Source of the DNA: Gammaproteobacteria bacterium
GTDB taxonomy: Bacteria; Pseudomonadota; Gammaproteobacteria; Arenicellales; Poriferihabitantaceae
DNA: 64,000 nucleotides
NCBI GenBank assembly: GCA_009842505.1
Contig: VYFG01000048.1
Span: forward strand, 34,324 to 98,323
Reading direction: 5' to 3'
Shown: positions 17,473-25,343 of the stretch, piece by piece
How the letters are laid out: the number at the start of each line of letters is the position of its first letter
Numbering within the stretch: the stretch's first letter is position 1
Notes under the pieces: model-generated
What the model saw: the letters and a program-made list of their open reading frames with translations, nothing else
What the model was told of the DNA's origin: nothing
Database searches by the model: none
Made by a program: the position numbers and the translations under genes

Positions 17473-18393
17473 CTATGCGCTCCCGGGCCCGGACTTTCCC
17501 TGCTTTCTCGCTGCCTTCTTCGCGGCCCTGGCCGCACGCTCCTTGGCCACCTCGCGCAGTTCATCCTCGATCATTTCCGGCGTCTCCAGGGTGATCCCCC
17601 CCAGGTGGCCCGCACGAAAGTCGTTGAGCAGGATTCTGGCGGCCCGGTCCATGTCCACCACGCCGCCACGGCCGAGACAGCCGCGGCTCCGCCCCAGGGC
17701 CTCCAGGATCGCCTCCCCGCCGGCCAGCCCGGCATCCAGGGCATAACGATCGGCCATGGGCCCCGGGTATTGGGCAACGAGGAACCCGGCAAGGTACATG
17801 GCGATCTCGACATGGGATATCGCAGTTTCCCGGATCGCGCCGGTGACGGCGAGGCGGAAGCCGCTGTGTGCATTCTCCACGTTGGGCCAAAGGACCCCCG
17901 GCGTATCGAGCAGCACCACGCCATCGCCGACGGCTACCCTCTGCTGCCGTTTCGTGATCGCCGGCTCGTTGCCGGTTTTTGCCACCGAGCGCCCCGCCAG
18001 GATGTTGATCACGGTGGACTTGCCCACGTTGGGTATGCCGGCCACCATGGCCACAACCGGGTCCGGACGGCGTGGAAACCCGGCGCTGCACAGTCCAACG
18101 ATGCGCTTTACCTCCGCAGGCCGGCGGGCGGATACGGCGAGGGATTTGCCCTGGTGCCCCTTGCGGTACCAGTCGGTCCAGACCTCCGTGCGTGCCGGGT
18201 CCGCCAGGTCCGCCCGGGTCATCACCCGGATGACCGGCTTGTCACGGCGCAGTTCCGCCAGCATCGGATTCGCGCTCGAAAACGGCAGCCTGGCATCCAG
18301 CAGTTCCACCACCACGTCCACGCCGGCAAGCGCGGCCCGCATCTCTCGGGCCGCCTTGTGCATGTGTCCGGGATACCACTGTATCTTCACCAC
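17473..18393 (-). CDS. YlqF/RbgA-type circularly permuted GTPase, ribosome biogenesis
   Basis: The 306-residue protein starts MVKIQWYPGHMHKAAREM, the diagnostic N-terminus of YlqF. The GTPase motifs occur in permuted order: the G4-like VMTRADLAD (near residue 57) comes first, then VSARRP (G5), then the P-loop GIPNVGKST, ITKRQQ and DTPGVLWPN (G3). YlqF/RbgA assists 50S subunit maturation. The G4 motif, normally NKxD, reads TRAD here, so guanine recognition may be altered. A Lys/Ala-rich tail (RAARAAKKAARKQGKS) follows. It lies 8 bp downstream of the CvfB-like gene, so the two RNA-related genes probably share a transcript. Confidence 0.9.
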   Translation of the reverse strand: MVKIQWYPGHMHKAAREMRAALAGVDVVVELLDARLPFSSANPMLAELRRDKPVIRVMTRADLADPARTEVWTDWYRKGHQGKSLAVSARRPAEVKRIVGLCSAGFPRRPDPVVAMVAGIPNVGKSTVINILAGRSVAKTGNEPAITKRQQRVAVGDGVVLLDTPGVLWPNVENAHSGFRLAVTGAIRETAISHVEIAMYLAGFLVAQYPGPMADRYALDAGLAGGEAILEALGRSRGCLGRGGVVDMDRAARILLNDFRAGHLGGITLETPEMIEDELREVAKERAARAAKKAARKQGKSGPGSA

Positions 18394-18400
18394 GGAGACC

Positions 18401-19477
18401 CTATTGCCGTTTCCTGCCGGGTCCGGACGCGGTCCGCCGGCCCCGGCCGCGGGACTCTCCGTCGCCGCGCCCAGACCCCGCAGGTCCGGTCGCCCTGGAT
18501 TTTCCGGTCTTCCCAGCAGCGCTCCGCCGGGTCCCGCCGGCCCGGGCGCCGGGGCGCTTGCCGGGAGGCCTGTCGGGTCGGGTTCCTGCCCTGCCCGCCG
18601 GCAGTCTGTCCGAATCGCCCGGCCCGGCCAGGGTGATCTCCCGGTCCCCGATCACGATGAGGCGCTCCCGGTAGAGGCCCCCCAGGGCCTTCTTGTAGTA
18701 GCCCTTGCTGACGCCGAATACCTCCAGGATGCGCTCGGGCGGCGCATGGTCCGTCAGGTCGGATCGTCCGCCGTGGGATTCGAGGTGGTCGATGATCTCC
18801 CTGGCAAGACCCCGCCTTGTTTTCGCCCGCTCCGGGGTGAGAGCGAGGTCAATGCGCTGATCGTCGCTGCGGACCCGCTTGATGAACCCCTTGATGTTCA
18901 TGCCGGGACTGAGTCGGCGCACCGCATCCCGGTGAAAGATCATGCCGACGTGGGTATGCCCGATCACCGCCTTCCAGCCCAGGTCCGTCCGGGCTGCAAT
19001 CAACAGATCCACCGGTTGCCCCACCCGGAAACCCGTGCCCTCCTCCTGCAGCCGGCGGCCCAGGCGTGAACTTGCCGCCACCCGGTCCGTGTTCTTGTCC
19101 AGGTAGGCGGTCACCACGTAGGAATTTCCCACCTCCATGCGCACGGCCTGCTCGGCGAAGGGCGCCAGGAGATCCTTGGGCAGTCCCCAGTCCAGGAAGG
19201 CGCCCACGTTATTGACCGCGACCACCCTGAGGAACGAACACTGGCCAACCTGGATTTTCGGGGTGTGCGTGGTGGCAATGAGGCGGTCCTCGGAGTCGCG
19301 GTACACGAATACCGTCACGGCCTCCCCGGGCGCCAGCCCCTCGGGGATCTCCTTCCCGGGCAACAGGATTTCCCTGCCGTCGCCCGCATCGAGAAACATG
19401 CCGGGGCCGGACTGTCTGATCGCCGTGAGGTTGTTGAGTCTGCCGATCTGCACGGGGACGCCCCTGATTGGATGCAC
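18401..19477 (-). CDS. CvfB/YitL-like S1 RNA-binding protein with an Arg/Gly-rich tail
   Basis: The 358-residue protein has the CvfB layout: an N-terminal half with S1-like folds (IGRLNNLTAIRQSGPGMFLD, VGQCSFLRVVAVNNVGAFLDWGLPKDLL), further S1-like segments, and a C-terminal winged helix (ILEVFGVSKGYYKKALGGLYRERLI). CvfB homologues bind RNA and influence gene expression, but the role here is unknown. Family members usually end near residue 285-290. This one continues for about 70 residues of very basic, Gly/Arg/Pro-rich sequence (GRAGTRPDRPPGKRPGARAG...), probably disordered and RNA-binding. It is followed after 8 bp by the YlqF gene. Confidence 0.85.
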   Translation of the reverse strand: MHPIRGVPVQIGRLNNLTAIRQSGPGMFLDAGDGREILLPGKEIPEGLAPGEAVTVFVYRDSEDRLIATTHTPKIQVGQCSFLRVVAVNNVGAFLDWGLPKDLLAPFAEQAVRMEVGNSYVVTAYLDKNTDRVAASSRLGRRLQEEGTGFRVGQPVDLLIAARTDLGWKAVIGHTHVGMIFHRDAVRRLSPGMNIKGFIKRVRSDDQRIDLALTPERAKTRRGLAREIIDHLESHGGRSDLTDHAPPERILEVFGVSKGYYKKALGGLYRERLIVIGDREITLAGPGDSDRLPAGRAGTRPDRPPGKRPGARAGGTRRSAAGKTGKSRATGPAGSGRGDGESRGRGRRTASGPGRKRQ

Positions 19478-19746
19478 GAGTGTACTGCATTTGCCGGTGC
19501 CCGGGTCGGACAGGCCCCGGCCCCGCAGTCCGCCTTGCGGGATTTACCTGCTTGTCCCACAATAGGCCAACGGTCCGTTTCGCGGCTTTGGCCGGCCGTG
19601 ATCATTCCCGATCGGAGCCTGCGGAACCGACCGGCGCGCAAGCGCACCACAGCCACGACCCGGTCAATGGATGTGGGACCGGTTTTCACCCTGTCCCGAT
19701 TCCATCAGGACAGACCGGACAACGGCGTCACCCGGATACCCGCTCA
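19478..19746. other. Intergenic region between divergent CvfB-like and TANGO2-like genes
   Basis: A frame in the track (19468 onward) crosses these 269 bp, but its N-terminal extension does not resemble the TANGO2 family. CTGTCC (19691-19696) and GGACAG (19708-19713) can form a small hairpin about 33 bp before the TANGO2-like start. I see no RNA gene here. Confidence 0.4.
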
Positions 19747-20520
19747 ATGTGCATACTGTTCGTCGCGCTGAACCAGCATCCGCGCTACCCCCTGATCATC
19801 GCCGCCAACCGGGACGAGTACCACGCCCGTCCCAGCCTCTCCATGCACTGGTGGGAGGACCGGCCCCGCATCTTCGCCGGCCGGGACTTGAGCGCCGGCG
19901 GCACCTGGCTTGGCATCAACCGCGACGGCGCATTCGCCGCGGTAACCAACTTCCGCACCGGGGAAGATCACCGCGCCGATGGCCGCAGCCGTGGAGAGCT
20001 GGCGGTCAGATACCTGGAGTCGTCCGGAACCCCGGCGGATTTCCACGGGTTTCTCCGGCAACACCACCATGAATACAATCCGTTCAACCTGGTGTACGGC
20101 GACCGGCGGGGCCTGCATACCTGGGGATACGACAATCCCGGGGCACGTGCCCTGGATTCCGGTTTCCACAGTGTCAGCAACGGCCCCATGGACACGATCT
20201 GGCCCAAGATGTCCCGCGGCGTGACCGGACTTGCCAGGCAGATCCGGGATCACCCGGACATCGGTCCGGAAACCCTACTGCCGCTGATGCTGGACACCAC
20301 CCCTGCCCCGGACGGGGATTTGCCCGGCGGGGGGCCGGATCTCGAAAGGGAACGCCAGCTGTCTCCCATCTACATCCGGGGAGAGGAATACGGCACCCGC
20401 ACCACCACGATTCTCCTGTTCCGGGAAGACGGTATCGGCATCTCCGAATACGAACACGGACCCGAACGGCCGGCTACATCCGCAAACCGGTTCCACGTCC
20501 CGGACACCGCCGCCGGCTGA
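19747..20520 (+). CDS. NRDE/TANGO2 family protein
   Basis: From the ATG at 19747 the protein is 257 residues and starts MCILFVALNQHPRYPLIIAANRDEY, giving the N-terminal Cys2 and the NRDE signature that define the family. Further conserved segments include IFAGRDLSAGGTWLGINRDG, AAVTNFR, GELAVRYL, NPFNLVYGD and SNGPMDTIWPK. The fold is Ntn-hydrolase-like. Human TANGO2 loss causes metabolic crises and bacterial relatives have been linked to heme handling, but the reaction is not settled. The ATG at 19747 is chosen because Cys2 is required by the family pattern. Confidence 0.88.
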   Translation: MCILFVALNQHPRYPLIIAANRDEYHARPSLSMHWWEDRPRIFAGRDLSAGGTWLGINRDGAFAAVTNFRTGEDHRADGRSRGELAVRYLESSGTPADFHGFLRQHHHEYNPFNLVYGDRRGLHTWGYDNPGARALDSGFHSVSNGPMDTIWPKMSRGVTGLARQIRDHPDIGPETLLPLMLDTTPAPDGDLPGGGPDLERERQLSPIYIRGEEYGTRTTTILLFREDGIGISEYEHGPERPATSANRFHVPDTAAG

Positions 20521-20692
20521 GCGGGAATTCCGGCGTCCCCGGCGGCGGATCACGGGACAGGCCTCCGGCGGCGGCGGCGTGGATCGGGTCGGTATTCCCG
20601 CACCGGACCGCGGAATCCGCCGAATCCGGCACAAATGCCGCGCCAGTCAAGTTAGAATCCCGCTGTCAGAAACCGAAAATCCGGCTGTCGCC

Positions 20693-21073
20693 ATGCCCTG
20701 GCCCGAAAACCAGACGAGCGTTCTTGACGAACCGCTCGCCGTCTGCTCCATCAGTCCCATGACGGGGTTCGTCCGCAACGGTTGCTGCGAAACCGGGCCC
20801 GAGGATGTGGGTTCCCACACGGTCTGTGTCGAGGTGACCGCCGAATTTCTCGAGTTCAGCAAGTCCCGGGGCAACGACCTGTCCACCCCGATACCGGCCT
20901 TTGAATTTCCCGGCCTCAAGCCAGGTGACCGCTGGTGCCTGTGCGCGGCGCGCTGGCAGGAAGCCCTGGAAGCCGGCGCCGCTCCCAAGGTGGTCATGCG
21001 GGCCACGCACCAGAGGGCACTGGAAATCATCGGGTTCGCCGACCTTTCCCGCCACGCCATCGACATTTCCTGA
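20693..21073 (+). CDS. DUF2237 family protein
   Basis: The 126-residue protein from the ATG at 20693 matches DUF2237: a Cys-containing N-terminal motif (SISPMTGFVRNGCCETGPEDVGSHTVC), EFLEFSKSRGNDLSTPIP, FPGLKPGDRWCLCAARWQEAL and a C-terminal ATHQRALEII. Several conserved cysteines suggest metal or thiol chemistry, but no function is established for the family. Its TGA overlaps the ATG of the DadA-like gene by one base (21073), so the two are translationally coupled, an association that may hint at a role in amino acid metabolism. Confidence 0.88.
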   Translation: MPWPENQTSVLDEPLAVCSISPMTGFVRNGCCETGPEDVGSHTVCVEVTAEFLEFSKSRGNDLSTPIPAFEFPGLKPGDRWCLCAARWQEALEAGAAPKVVMRATHQRALEIIGFADLSRHAIDIS

Positions 21074-22305
21074 TGTCCGGCAAGACCGCCGTTGTGATCG
21101 GCGCCGGTATTGTCGGGGTCAGTGTTGCCCTGTGGATACAGCGGCGCGGTCATCGCGTCATCCTGCTTGACCGCGGCGAGCCGGGCATGGGCACCTCCTA
21201 CGGCAATGCCTGCATCATCGCGAATTACGGCTGCATCCCGATCAACAGCCCTGCCCTGTTCACGGCGCTTCCATCGCTCCTGTGGTCCCGGGAAAGCCCG
21301 CTCAGGCTGGATCCGTTCCATGCGCTCCGCCATCCCGGCTGGATGCTGGACTTCCTCAGAAACTGCACCCCTGCCCGCGTGGACCGGACTGTCCGGGCCC
21401 TCAGCGCGCTGCTTTCACGTACCGGCGACGGTCTCGACCCGCTGGTGGGTGACGCCGGCGCGGAATCCCTGATACGCCGGGACGGCAGCATCTATGCCTA
21501 CGCGACCCGCCGGGCCTATGAGGACGCCGTCCCGTCCAACCGCAGGCGTGCGGAGGAGGGGGCGGTCTTCGACACCATCGATGGCCGGGAACTCCGGGAC
21601 CTGGAGCCGGCCATCGACATGGATTTCTACCGCGCGCTCAGGTTTACGGATGCGCAGCAGGTCGCCAACCCGAAAACCCTCGTGGACCGGTACATGGAGC
21701 ATTTCAGCGCCCGGGGAGGCGTCTTCCGGCGGGCCTGCGTCAGGATGGTGGAACCGGATCCGGGCGTGATCCTGGATGACGGGGAGCGGATTCCCGCAGA
21801 CACGGTCGTGGTATCCGCGGGGGCATATTCGAGAACCATCGCCGGTGCCGGAACAAGGCGGCTGCCGCTGAATGTCGAGCGTGGCTACCATGTCCAGTTC
21901 CCCGGCCGGCAATCACTGCTCGGCAGGCCCGTCGCCTGGGCGGAGCGCGGCTTCTACGCCACCCCTACCACTGCGGGTCTTCGATTCGCCGGCACGGTGG
22001 AAATCGCCGCGCTGGACAAGCCCCCCAGCCCCGCGCGCATCGAATACCTCACCCGCAACGCCAAGCGGATGTTCGGCCTGGAGGAGGACCCCGCGCAATC
22101 CTGGCTGGGATTCAGGCCCACGTTCCCGGACGCCCTGCCCGTGATCGGACCCAGCCCGGTTTCACCGGACATCCTGCTGGCGTTCGGCCACCACCATCTC
22201 GGCCTGACTCTGTCCGGCATCACCGGGATGCTGATTTCCGAAATCATGGAGGGCCGCAGGCCCTCGCTGGACATCACCCCCTACTCTGTCGGCCGGTTTT
22301 CCTGA
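21073..22305 (+). CDS. FAD-dependent D-amino acid dehydrogenase-like oxidoreductase (DadA family)
   Basis: The 410-residue protein from the ATG at 21073 has an N-terminal dinucleotide fold (VVIGAGIVGVSVALWIQRRGHRVILLDR, residues 7-34), GTSYGNACIIANYGCIP typical of DadA-type enzymes, VVVSAGAYS, and a C-terminal FAD motif RPTFPDALPVIGPSP with FGHHHLGLTLSGITG. It should oxidise a D-amino acid or related secondary amine and pass electrons to the quinone pool. The exact substrate is not determinable, and hydroxyproline or other imino acids are possible. It is coupled to the DUF2237 gene and converges with the Rieske-like gene. Confidence 0.88.
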   Translation: MSGKTAVVIGAGIVGVSVALWIQRRGHRVILLDRGEPGMGTSYGNACIIANYGCIPINSPALFTALPSLLWSRESPLRLDPFHALRHPGWMLDFLRNCTPARVDRTVRALSALLSRTGDGLDPLVGDAGAESLIRRDGSIYAYATRRAYEDAVPSNRRRAEEGAVFDTIDGRELRDLEPAIDMDFYRALRFTDAQQVANPKTLVDRYMEHFSARGGVFRRACVRMVEPDPGVILDDGERIPADTVVVSAGAYSRTIAGAGTRRLPLNVERGYHVQFPGRQSLLGRPVAWAERGFYATPTTAGLRFAGTVEIAALDKPPSPARIEYLTRNAKRMFGLEEDPAQSWLGFRPTFPDALPVIGPSPVSPDILLAFGHHHLGLTLSGITGMLISEIMEGRRPSLDITPYSVGRFS

Positions 22306-22320
22306 GCGATTTCCGCTCAG
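22302..22320. terminator. Hairpin spanning the two convergent stop codons
   Basis: CTGAGCG (22302-22308) pairs with CGCTCAG (22314-22320) over a five-base loop. The stem contains the stop codons of both the DadA-like gene (+) and the Rieske-like gene (-). There is no T-tract, so it may act as a compact boundary or 3' end protector rather than a full terminator. Confidence 0.35.
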
Positions 22321-23078
22321 CAGGTTACCGGCTGGCTGGAATACCGGTCATGGGGAATGACCTCCGTGGTGCCTGCCGCGAGCGCGCGCACGTCGTCGAT
22401 CTCGTTTTCCAGGGCGAGGCGGAAGCCGAACCGGAAGAAGAATTCCTCGTAGAGTTCACCGCCCCTGGTGCCCACGGCATAAAAACGGTCATTCGCCCCG
22501 TCATATTCCAGGTCCACCGTGGTGAGCGGCTGCCGGGCCGGGCCGCCGATCACTTCCGCGCCCCGGGACGGGTCGTACACGCTTCGCTCCGAACAGCAGT
22601 AGATGATCTGACTGCGTTCGCTCACCTGCTCGTTACTGTCCATGTAGCGGGTCAGTTCCGGCCTGAAATTGAGAAAGCTCACCGTGCGGGTGGGATAGCT
22701 GAGCTTGTGGGCGCAGATGGCGGAAAAGGCCACCACCGAGGCGCCGGGGCCCGCCCCGCCCCGCCAGCGGTAGTGCCGGCCGTCCTCCGTGGCGAGATCA
22801 CGGCCGGTGTCCAGGCTGCGGCCGATGTCCACCAGGAAGCAGGGCGTGGTGATGTGCGGGTAATGGAAAATGAACGCATCGCCCCGGGACAGCGCGTCGC
22901 TGCCGATCGGCTCCCCCAGGTGATCCACGAGCAATACCCGGTTGTAGCTGCGCAAGGGCTCCGATCTCACCACCATGGCGGGATTCGAGGCCACGGCCGC
23001 GACTGTCGCCAGGCAGGTCTTGACGAAACCGCGCCGTGTGGACAAACTGGATTTCTGCTTCATGTTCCGGTTGCTCAA
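22317..23078 (-). CDS. Tat-exported Rieske-like protein with incomplete cluster ligands
   Basis: This 253-residue protein begins with a twin-arginine signal (STRRGFVKTCLATVAAVA, residues 13-30), implying export folded. A Rieske-like domain follows: box I is ICAHKLSYP (C-x-H present), but box II reads YCCSERSVYDP, where the C-x2-H pattern expects His and Arg is found. The Arg codon is CGA, two base changes from His, so one sequencing error does not explain it. Box I is separated from box II by a 35-residue insert. It may bind a 2Fe-2S cluster with an altered ligand or none. It is the last gene of a compact operon with a ligase-like, an ankyrin and an unknown protein, 9 bp after the ligase-like gene. 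Confidence 0.8.
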   Translation of the reverse strand: MSNRNMKQKSSLSTRRGFVKTCLATVAAVASNPAMVVRSEPLRSYNRVLLVDHLGEPIGSDALSRGDAFIFHYPHITTPCFLVDIGRSLDTGRDLATEDGRHYRWRGGAGPGASVVAFSAICAHKLSYPTRTVSFLNFRPELTRYMDSNEQVSERSQIIYCCSERSVYDPSRGAEVIGGPARQPLTTVDLEYDGANDRFYAVGTRGGELYEEFFFRFGFRLALENEIDDVRALAAGTTEVIPHDRYSSQPVTC

Positions 23079-23087
23079 GAACGGATT

Positions 23088-23849
23088 CTACCAGCCGAGG
23101 AAGAGCCGGGAGGACAGTTTCGTCTCCGTGCCATCCTCCCGGCGGACGATCAGTCGCCCCTCCCCGTCCACCCCGGCGCCGATACCCTGGATCGTACCGC
23201 CAGCATGCCGGATGGACACCTGGCAGTCCGCCACGTCCGCCCGTGCATTCCACGTTGCGAGCACATGACCAAAACCCCGATCATCCCACAGATTGATCCA
23301 GGAGACGAACTCCCTGGCCCATGACTCGAACAGGTCCTGGGGCGTGATGGAATCATTGCCTTCCGCCTGATGCAGGCTCATCTGCTCCGGTTCGCCGGAT
23401 TCGGGGGCGCTGGCCACATTCACGGCCAGGGTGGCGGTCAGCCACCGTCTGGCGGGGGATTCTCCCCGGTCCAGCCACACCGACGCGACGCGGTAGGAGG
23501 CGATCCGGATCTCGTTCGGCCAGCCGAACCTGAGTGCGGTCAGGGGCGAGACGTGGGCGGCGATCGCGCTGCACAGGCTGACCAGGGAGACGAACAGGAT
23601 CTCGTGGTCCCGGTCAGGCGGAAACTCGGGCTCCAGCACCAGCGCCGCATGGAGATTGCCGGGGCCGGTGTCCGGGACCCCGGCGCCGCCTTCCCCTGCC
23701 GGCGGCGACCGTACCTCATCGGCCAGGAACAGGGTGCCCTCCTCGGCACCGCCGGACGCCGCTTCCATCGCATGGTCCCGCAGGTTCCCCACCTCGGGGA
23801 GATGAACCAGGCGATAGGCTGCCGGCAGAACCGGGGGGTCTCGGTCCAT
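23088..23849 (-). CDS. Biotin/lipoate protein ligase-like protein (DUF4444 type)
   Basis: The 253-residue protein resembles the BPL/LplA-like family seen with a C-terminal DUF4444 domain: NLHAALVLEPE, LFVSLVSLCSAIAAHVSP, and LRFGWPNEIRI, which matches the KWPND motif of biotin ligases, then a C-terminal SWARE/FVSWINLWDDRGFGHVLATWNA region and a small SH3-like end (GAGVDGEGRLIVRREDG). The classical GRGRxGR ATP-binding loop is not obvious. Biotinylation activity is therefore uncertain. It starts immediately after the ankyrin gene's stop and ends 9 bp before the Rieske-like gene, so a role in that protein's pathway is plausible. Confidence 0.7.
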   Translation of the reverse strand: MDRDPPVLPAAYRLVHLPEVGNLRDHAMEAASGGAEEGTLFLADEVRSPPAGEGGAGVPDTGPGNLHAALVLEPEFPPDRDHEILFVSLVSLCSAIAAHVSPLTALRFGWPNEIRIASYRVASVWLDRGESPARRWLTATLAVNVASAPESGEPEQMSLHQAEGNDSITPQDLFESWAREFVSWINLWDDRGFGHVLATWNARADVADCQVSIRHAGGTIQGIGAGVDGEGRLIVRREDGTETKLSSRLFLGW

Positions 23850-24605
23850 TCAGTTGAACTTCCGGTTGATGTCGCCGAGCACCTGGACCAGGGTTTCATG
23901 GCCCTGCTCCTCGGCATAGGTGATCGGCGTGCGCCCCTCCATGTCCGGCATGTCCCTGCGGGCGCCGTGCCCGAGCAGATTGACCGCCACGGCCGTATGG
24001 CCCATGGCGGCGGCATGATGCAGTGCCGTGGCGCCCTGGTCGTCCCGCGCGTTGATCTCGATGCCCGGAGATTCCAGCAGCAGGTCCACCACGCTTTCCC
24101 TGTTCTCGTAGGCCGAGCGGTGCAGGGGCGTCCACAGGAACACGTCCCGGGTATTGATATCCGCCCCCGCGCGGATCAGCTGCCGGGTCACCGCCACGCT
24201 GCCCTTTGCCGCGGCGATCATGAGCGCGCTCCAGCCGTTGGCGCCGCGGGCGTTGACATCGACGCCGGCTTCCAGGATCGGGCCGACGCAGCGAGGGTCG
24301 CCGGTGACCGCGGCGAACATCAGTGCCGTGCCGCCGTTCTCGTTGCTGGCACCCGGGTCCGCACCCATGGAAATCAGTTTTTCGACCTGGCCGCACCGGC
24401 CTGCCCGGGCCACCACCATCAGGGCAGTTCTGCCCGTCGCGGTGGACTCGTTGATATCCGCCACCGTATCGCTGAGACGGATCACCTGTTCCACATCTGC
24501 CGAGTGGATGGCGCGGCGGAAACTGTCGTCCGCTGGCGCCGGGAAGAAGGCCCCCGACAGCACCAGCAATGCAAGGAGCCTACGCGCTTGCCACATGGGT
24601 AGCAT
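23850..24605 (-). CDS. Secreted ankyrin-repeat protein
   Basis: The start at the ATG at 24605 (MLPMWQARRLLALLVLSGAFFPAPA; 24596 is equally possible) gives about 251 residues with a Sec-type signal peptide and likely cleavage after the PAPA segment. The mature part is five to six ankyrin repeats (GRTALMVVARAGRCGQVEKLISMGADP, GWSALMIAAAKGS, WTPLHRSAYENRE, GATALHHAAAMGH, GRTPITYAEEQGHE). Ankyrin repeats mediate protein contacts, so this could be a periplasmic scaffold. It overlaps the end of the upstream unknown gene, and its stop abuts the start of the ligase-like gene. Confidence 0.85.
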   Translation of the reverse strand: MLPMWQARRLLALLVLSGAFFPAPADDSFRRAIHSADVEQVIRLSDTVADINESTATGRTALMVVARAGRCGQVEKLISMGADPGASNENGGTALMFAAVTGDPRCVGPILEAGVDVNARGANGWSALMIAAAKGSVAVTRQLIRAGADINTRDVFLWTPLHRSAYENRESVVDLLLESPGIEINARDDQGATALHHAAAMGHTAVAVNLLGHGARRDMPDMEGRTPITYAEEQGHETLVQVLGDINRKFN

Positions 24606-25080
24606 AGTGGCTCGTGACCTCCCGCATGGCGGCATCGGCGTCATAGCGGCCCGTGAGCCGGATCATGGCATCATGTTTCACGGCATCGCCAAGGATGGAC
24701 CGGTAACCGTCGCGCTCGCGCTGGCCGAGCTGCAGCTGCTGGGAATGGATCACCCGGAATTTTCCGTCGGCAAAAAAGAACCGCAGGTGCTGCTGCTCGG
24801 CCAGGCTCTCCAGCGTCCTGAACTGCAGTTTGCCAAGGCCCGGGGTAAGCAGCACCTCCCCGGCCAGCGGATCTTCCGGACGGGTGGCGACCTCAAAGCG
24901 CAGCATCACCACGGCTGCGCTCCCGCATTCGATCACATCCGCCTCCAGCGCCACCGGCACCGGGGCCCGGCTCTTTCCGAGTATCCGCCGGTCCTCCCTG
25001 CACTCCGGACCGCCCAGACCGAAAAATACCGCGGTTTCCCATGTTCCGTGATCCAGGCGCACCGGCAGACAGGTGGTCAT
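24580..25080 (-). CDS. Hypothetical protein, first gene of the Rieske-like operon
   Basis: I do not recognise this protein. The track ORF begins at a TTG (25131); the ATG at 25080 (MTTCLPVRLDHGTWETAVFF) has AGGCGG eight bases upstream and is preferred, giving 166 residues. It is soluble-looking, with no signal or membrane segment, and contains alternating hydrophobic stretches (AAVVMLRFEVATRPED, LQFRTLESLAEQQHLRFFFADGKFRVIHSQQL) suggestive of a mixed alpha/beta fold. It overlaps the ankyrin gene by about 20 bases, so translation is coupled. Its place just downstream of the formate dehydrogenase terminator hints at an accessory role. Confidence 0.65.
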   Translation of the reverse strand: MTTCLPVRLDHGTWETAVFFGLGGPECREDRRILGKSRAPVPVALEADVIECGSAAVVMLRFEVATRPEDPLAGEVLLTPGLGKLQFRTLESLAEQQHLRFFFADGKFRVIHSQQLQLGQRERDGYRSILGDAVKHDAMIRLTGRYDADAAMREVTSHYATHVASA

Positions 25081-25294
25081 CACGCCGCCTGAACGCATTC
25101 TGCTCACGATTTCAGGAGGAAACTGCTGCAACGGTAATTACCGGTTGGATGCCTTCTGCCGGGCACAACACCCGGACAGTGCGATCGGGCCAGGGGGGAA
25201 CCTCACGGCGGCGCCCCCGGGCTTCACTGGTCCCGCGCCGCCACGGGCCGGACGGAGAACCCGCGCCTCCGGGCTGCCCGCCATGCCTGGCACA

Positions 25295-25328
25295 CTAAAA
25301 ACCCCTGCAATGCAGGGGTTTTTTAGTG
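25295..25328. terminator. Strong bidirectional intrinsic terminator
   Basis: CTAAAAACCCCTGCAATGCAGGGGTTTTTTAG forms a near-perfect hairpin: AAAAACCCCT pairs with AGGGGTTTTT around the loop GCAATGC, with A and T tracts flanking both sides. It would stop transcription in either direction. It lies after the end of the formate dehydrogenase cytochrome b gene (stop at 25344) and before the unknown-protein operon on the same strand, so it separates the two units. Confidence 0.9.
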
Positions 25329-25343
25329 GTCGGCGACGTCAGG

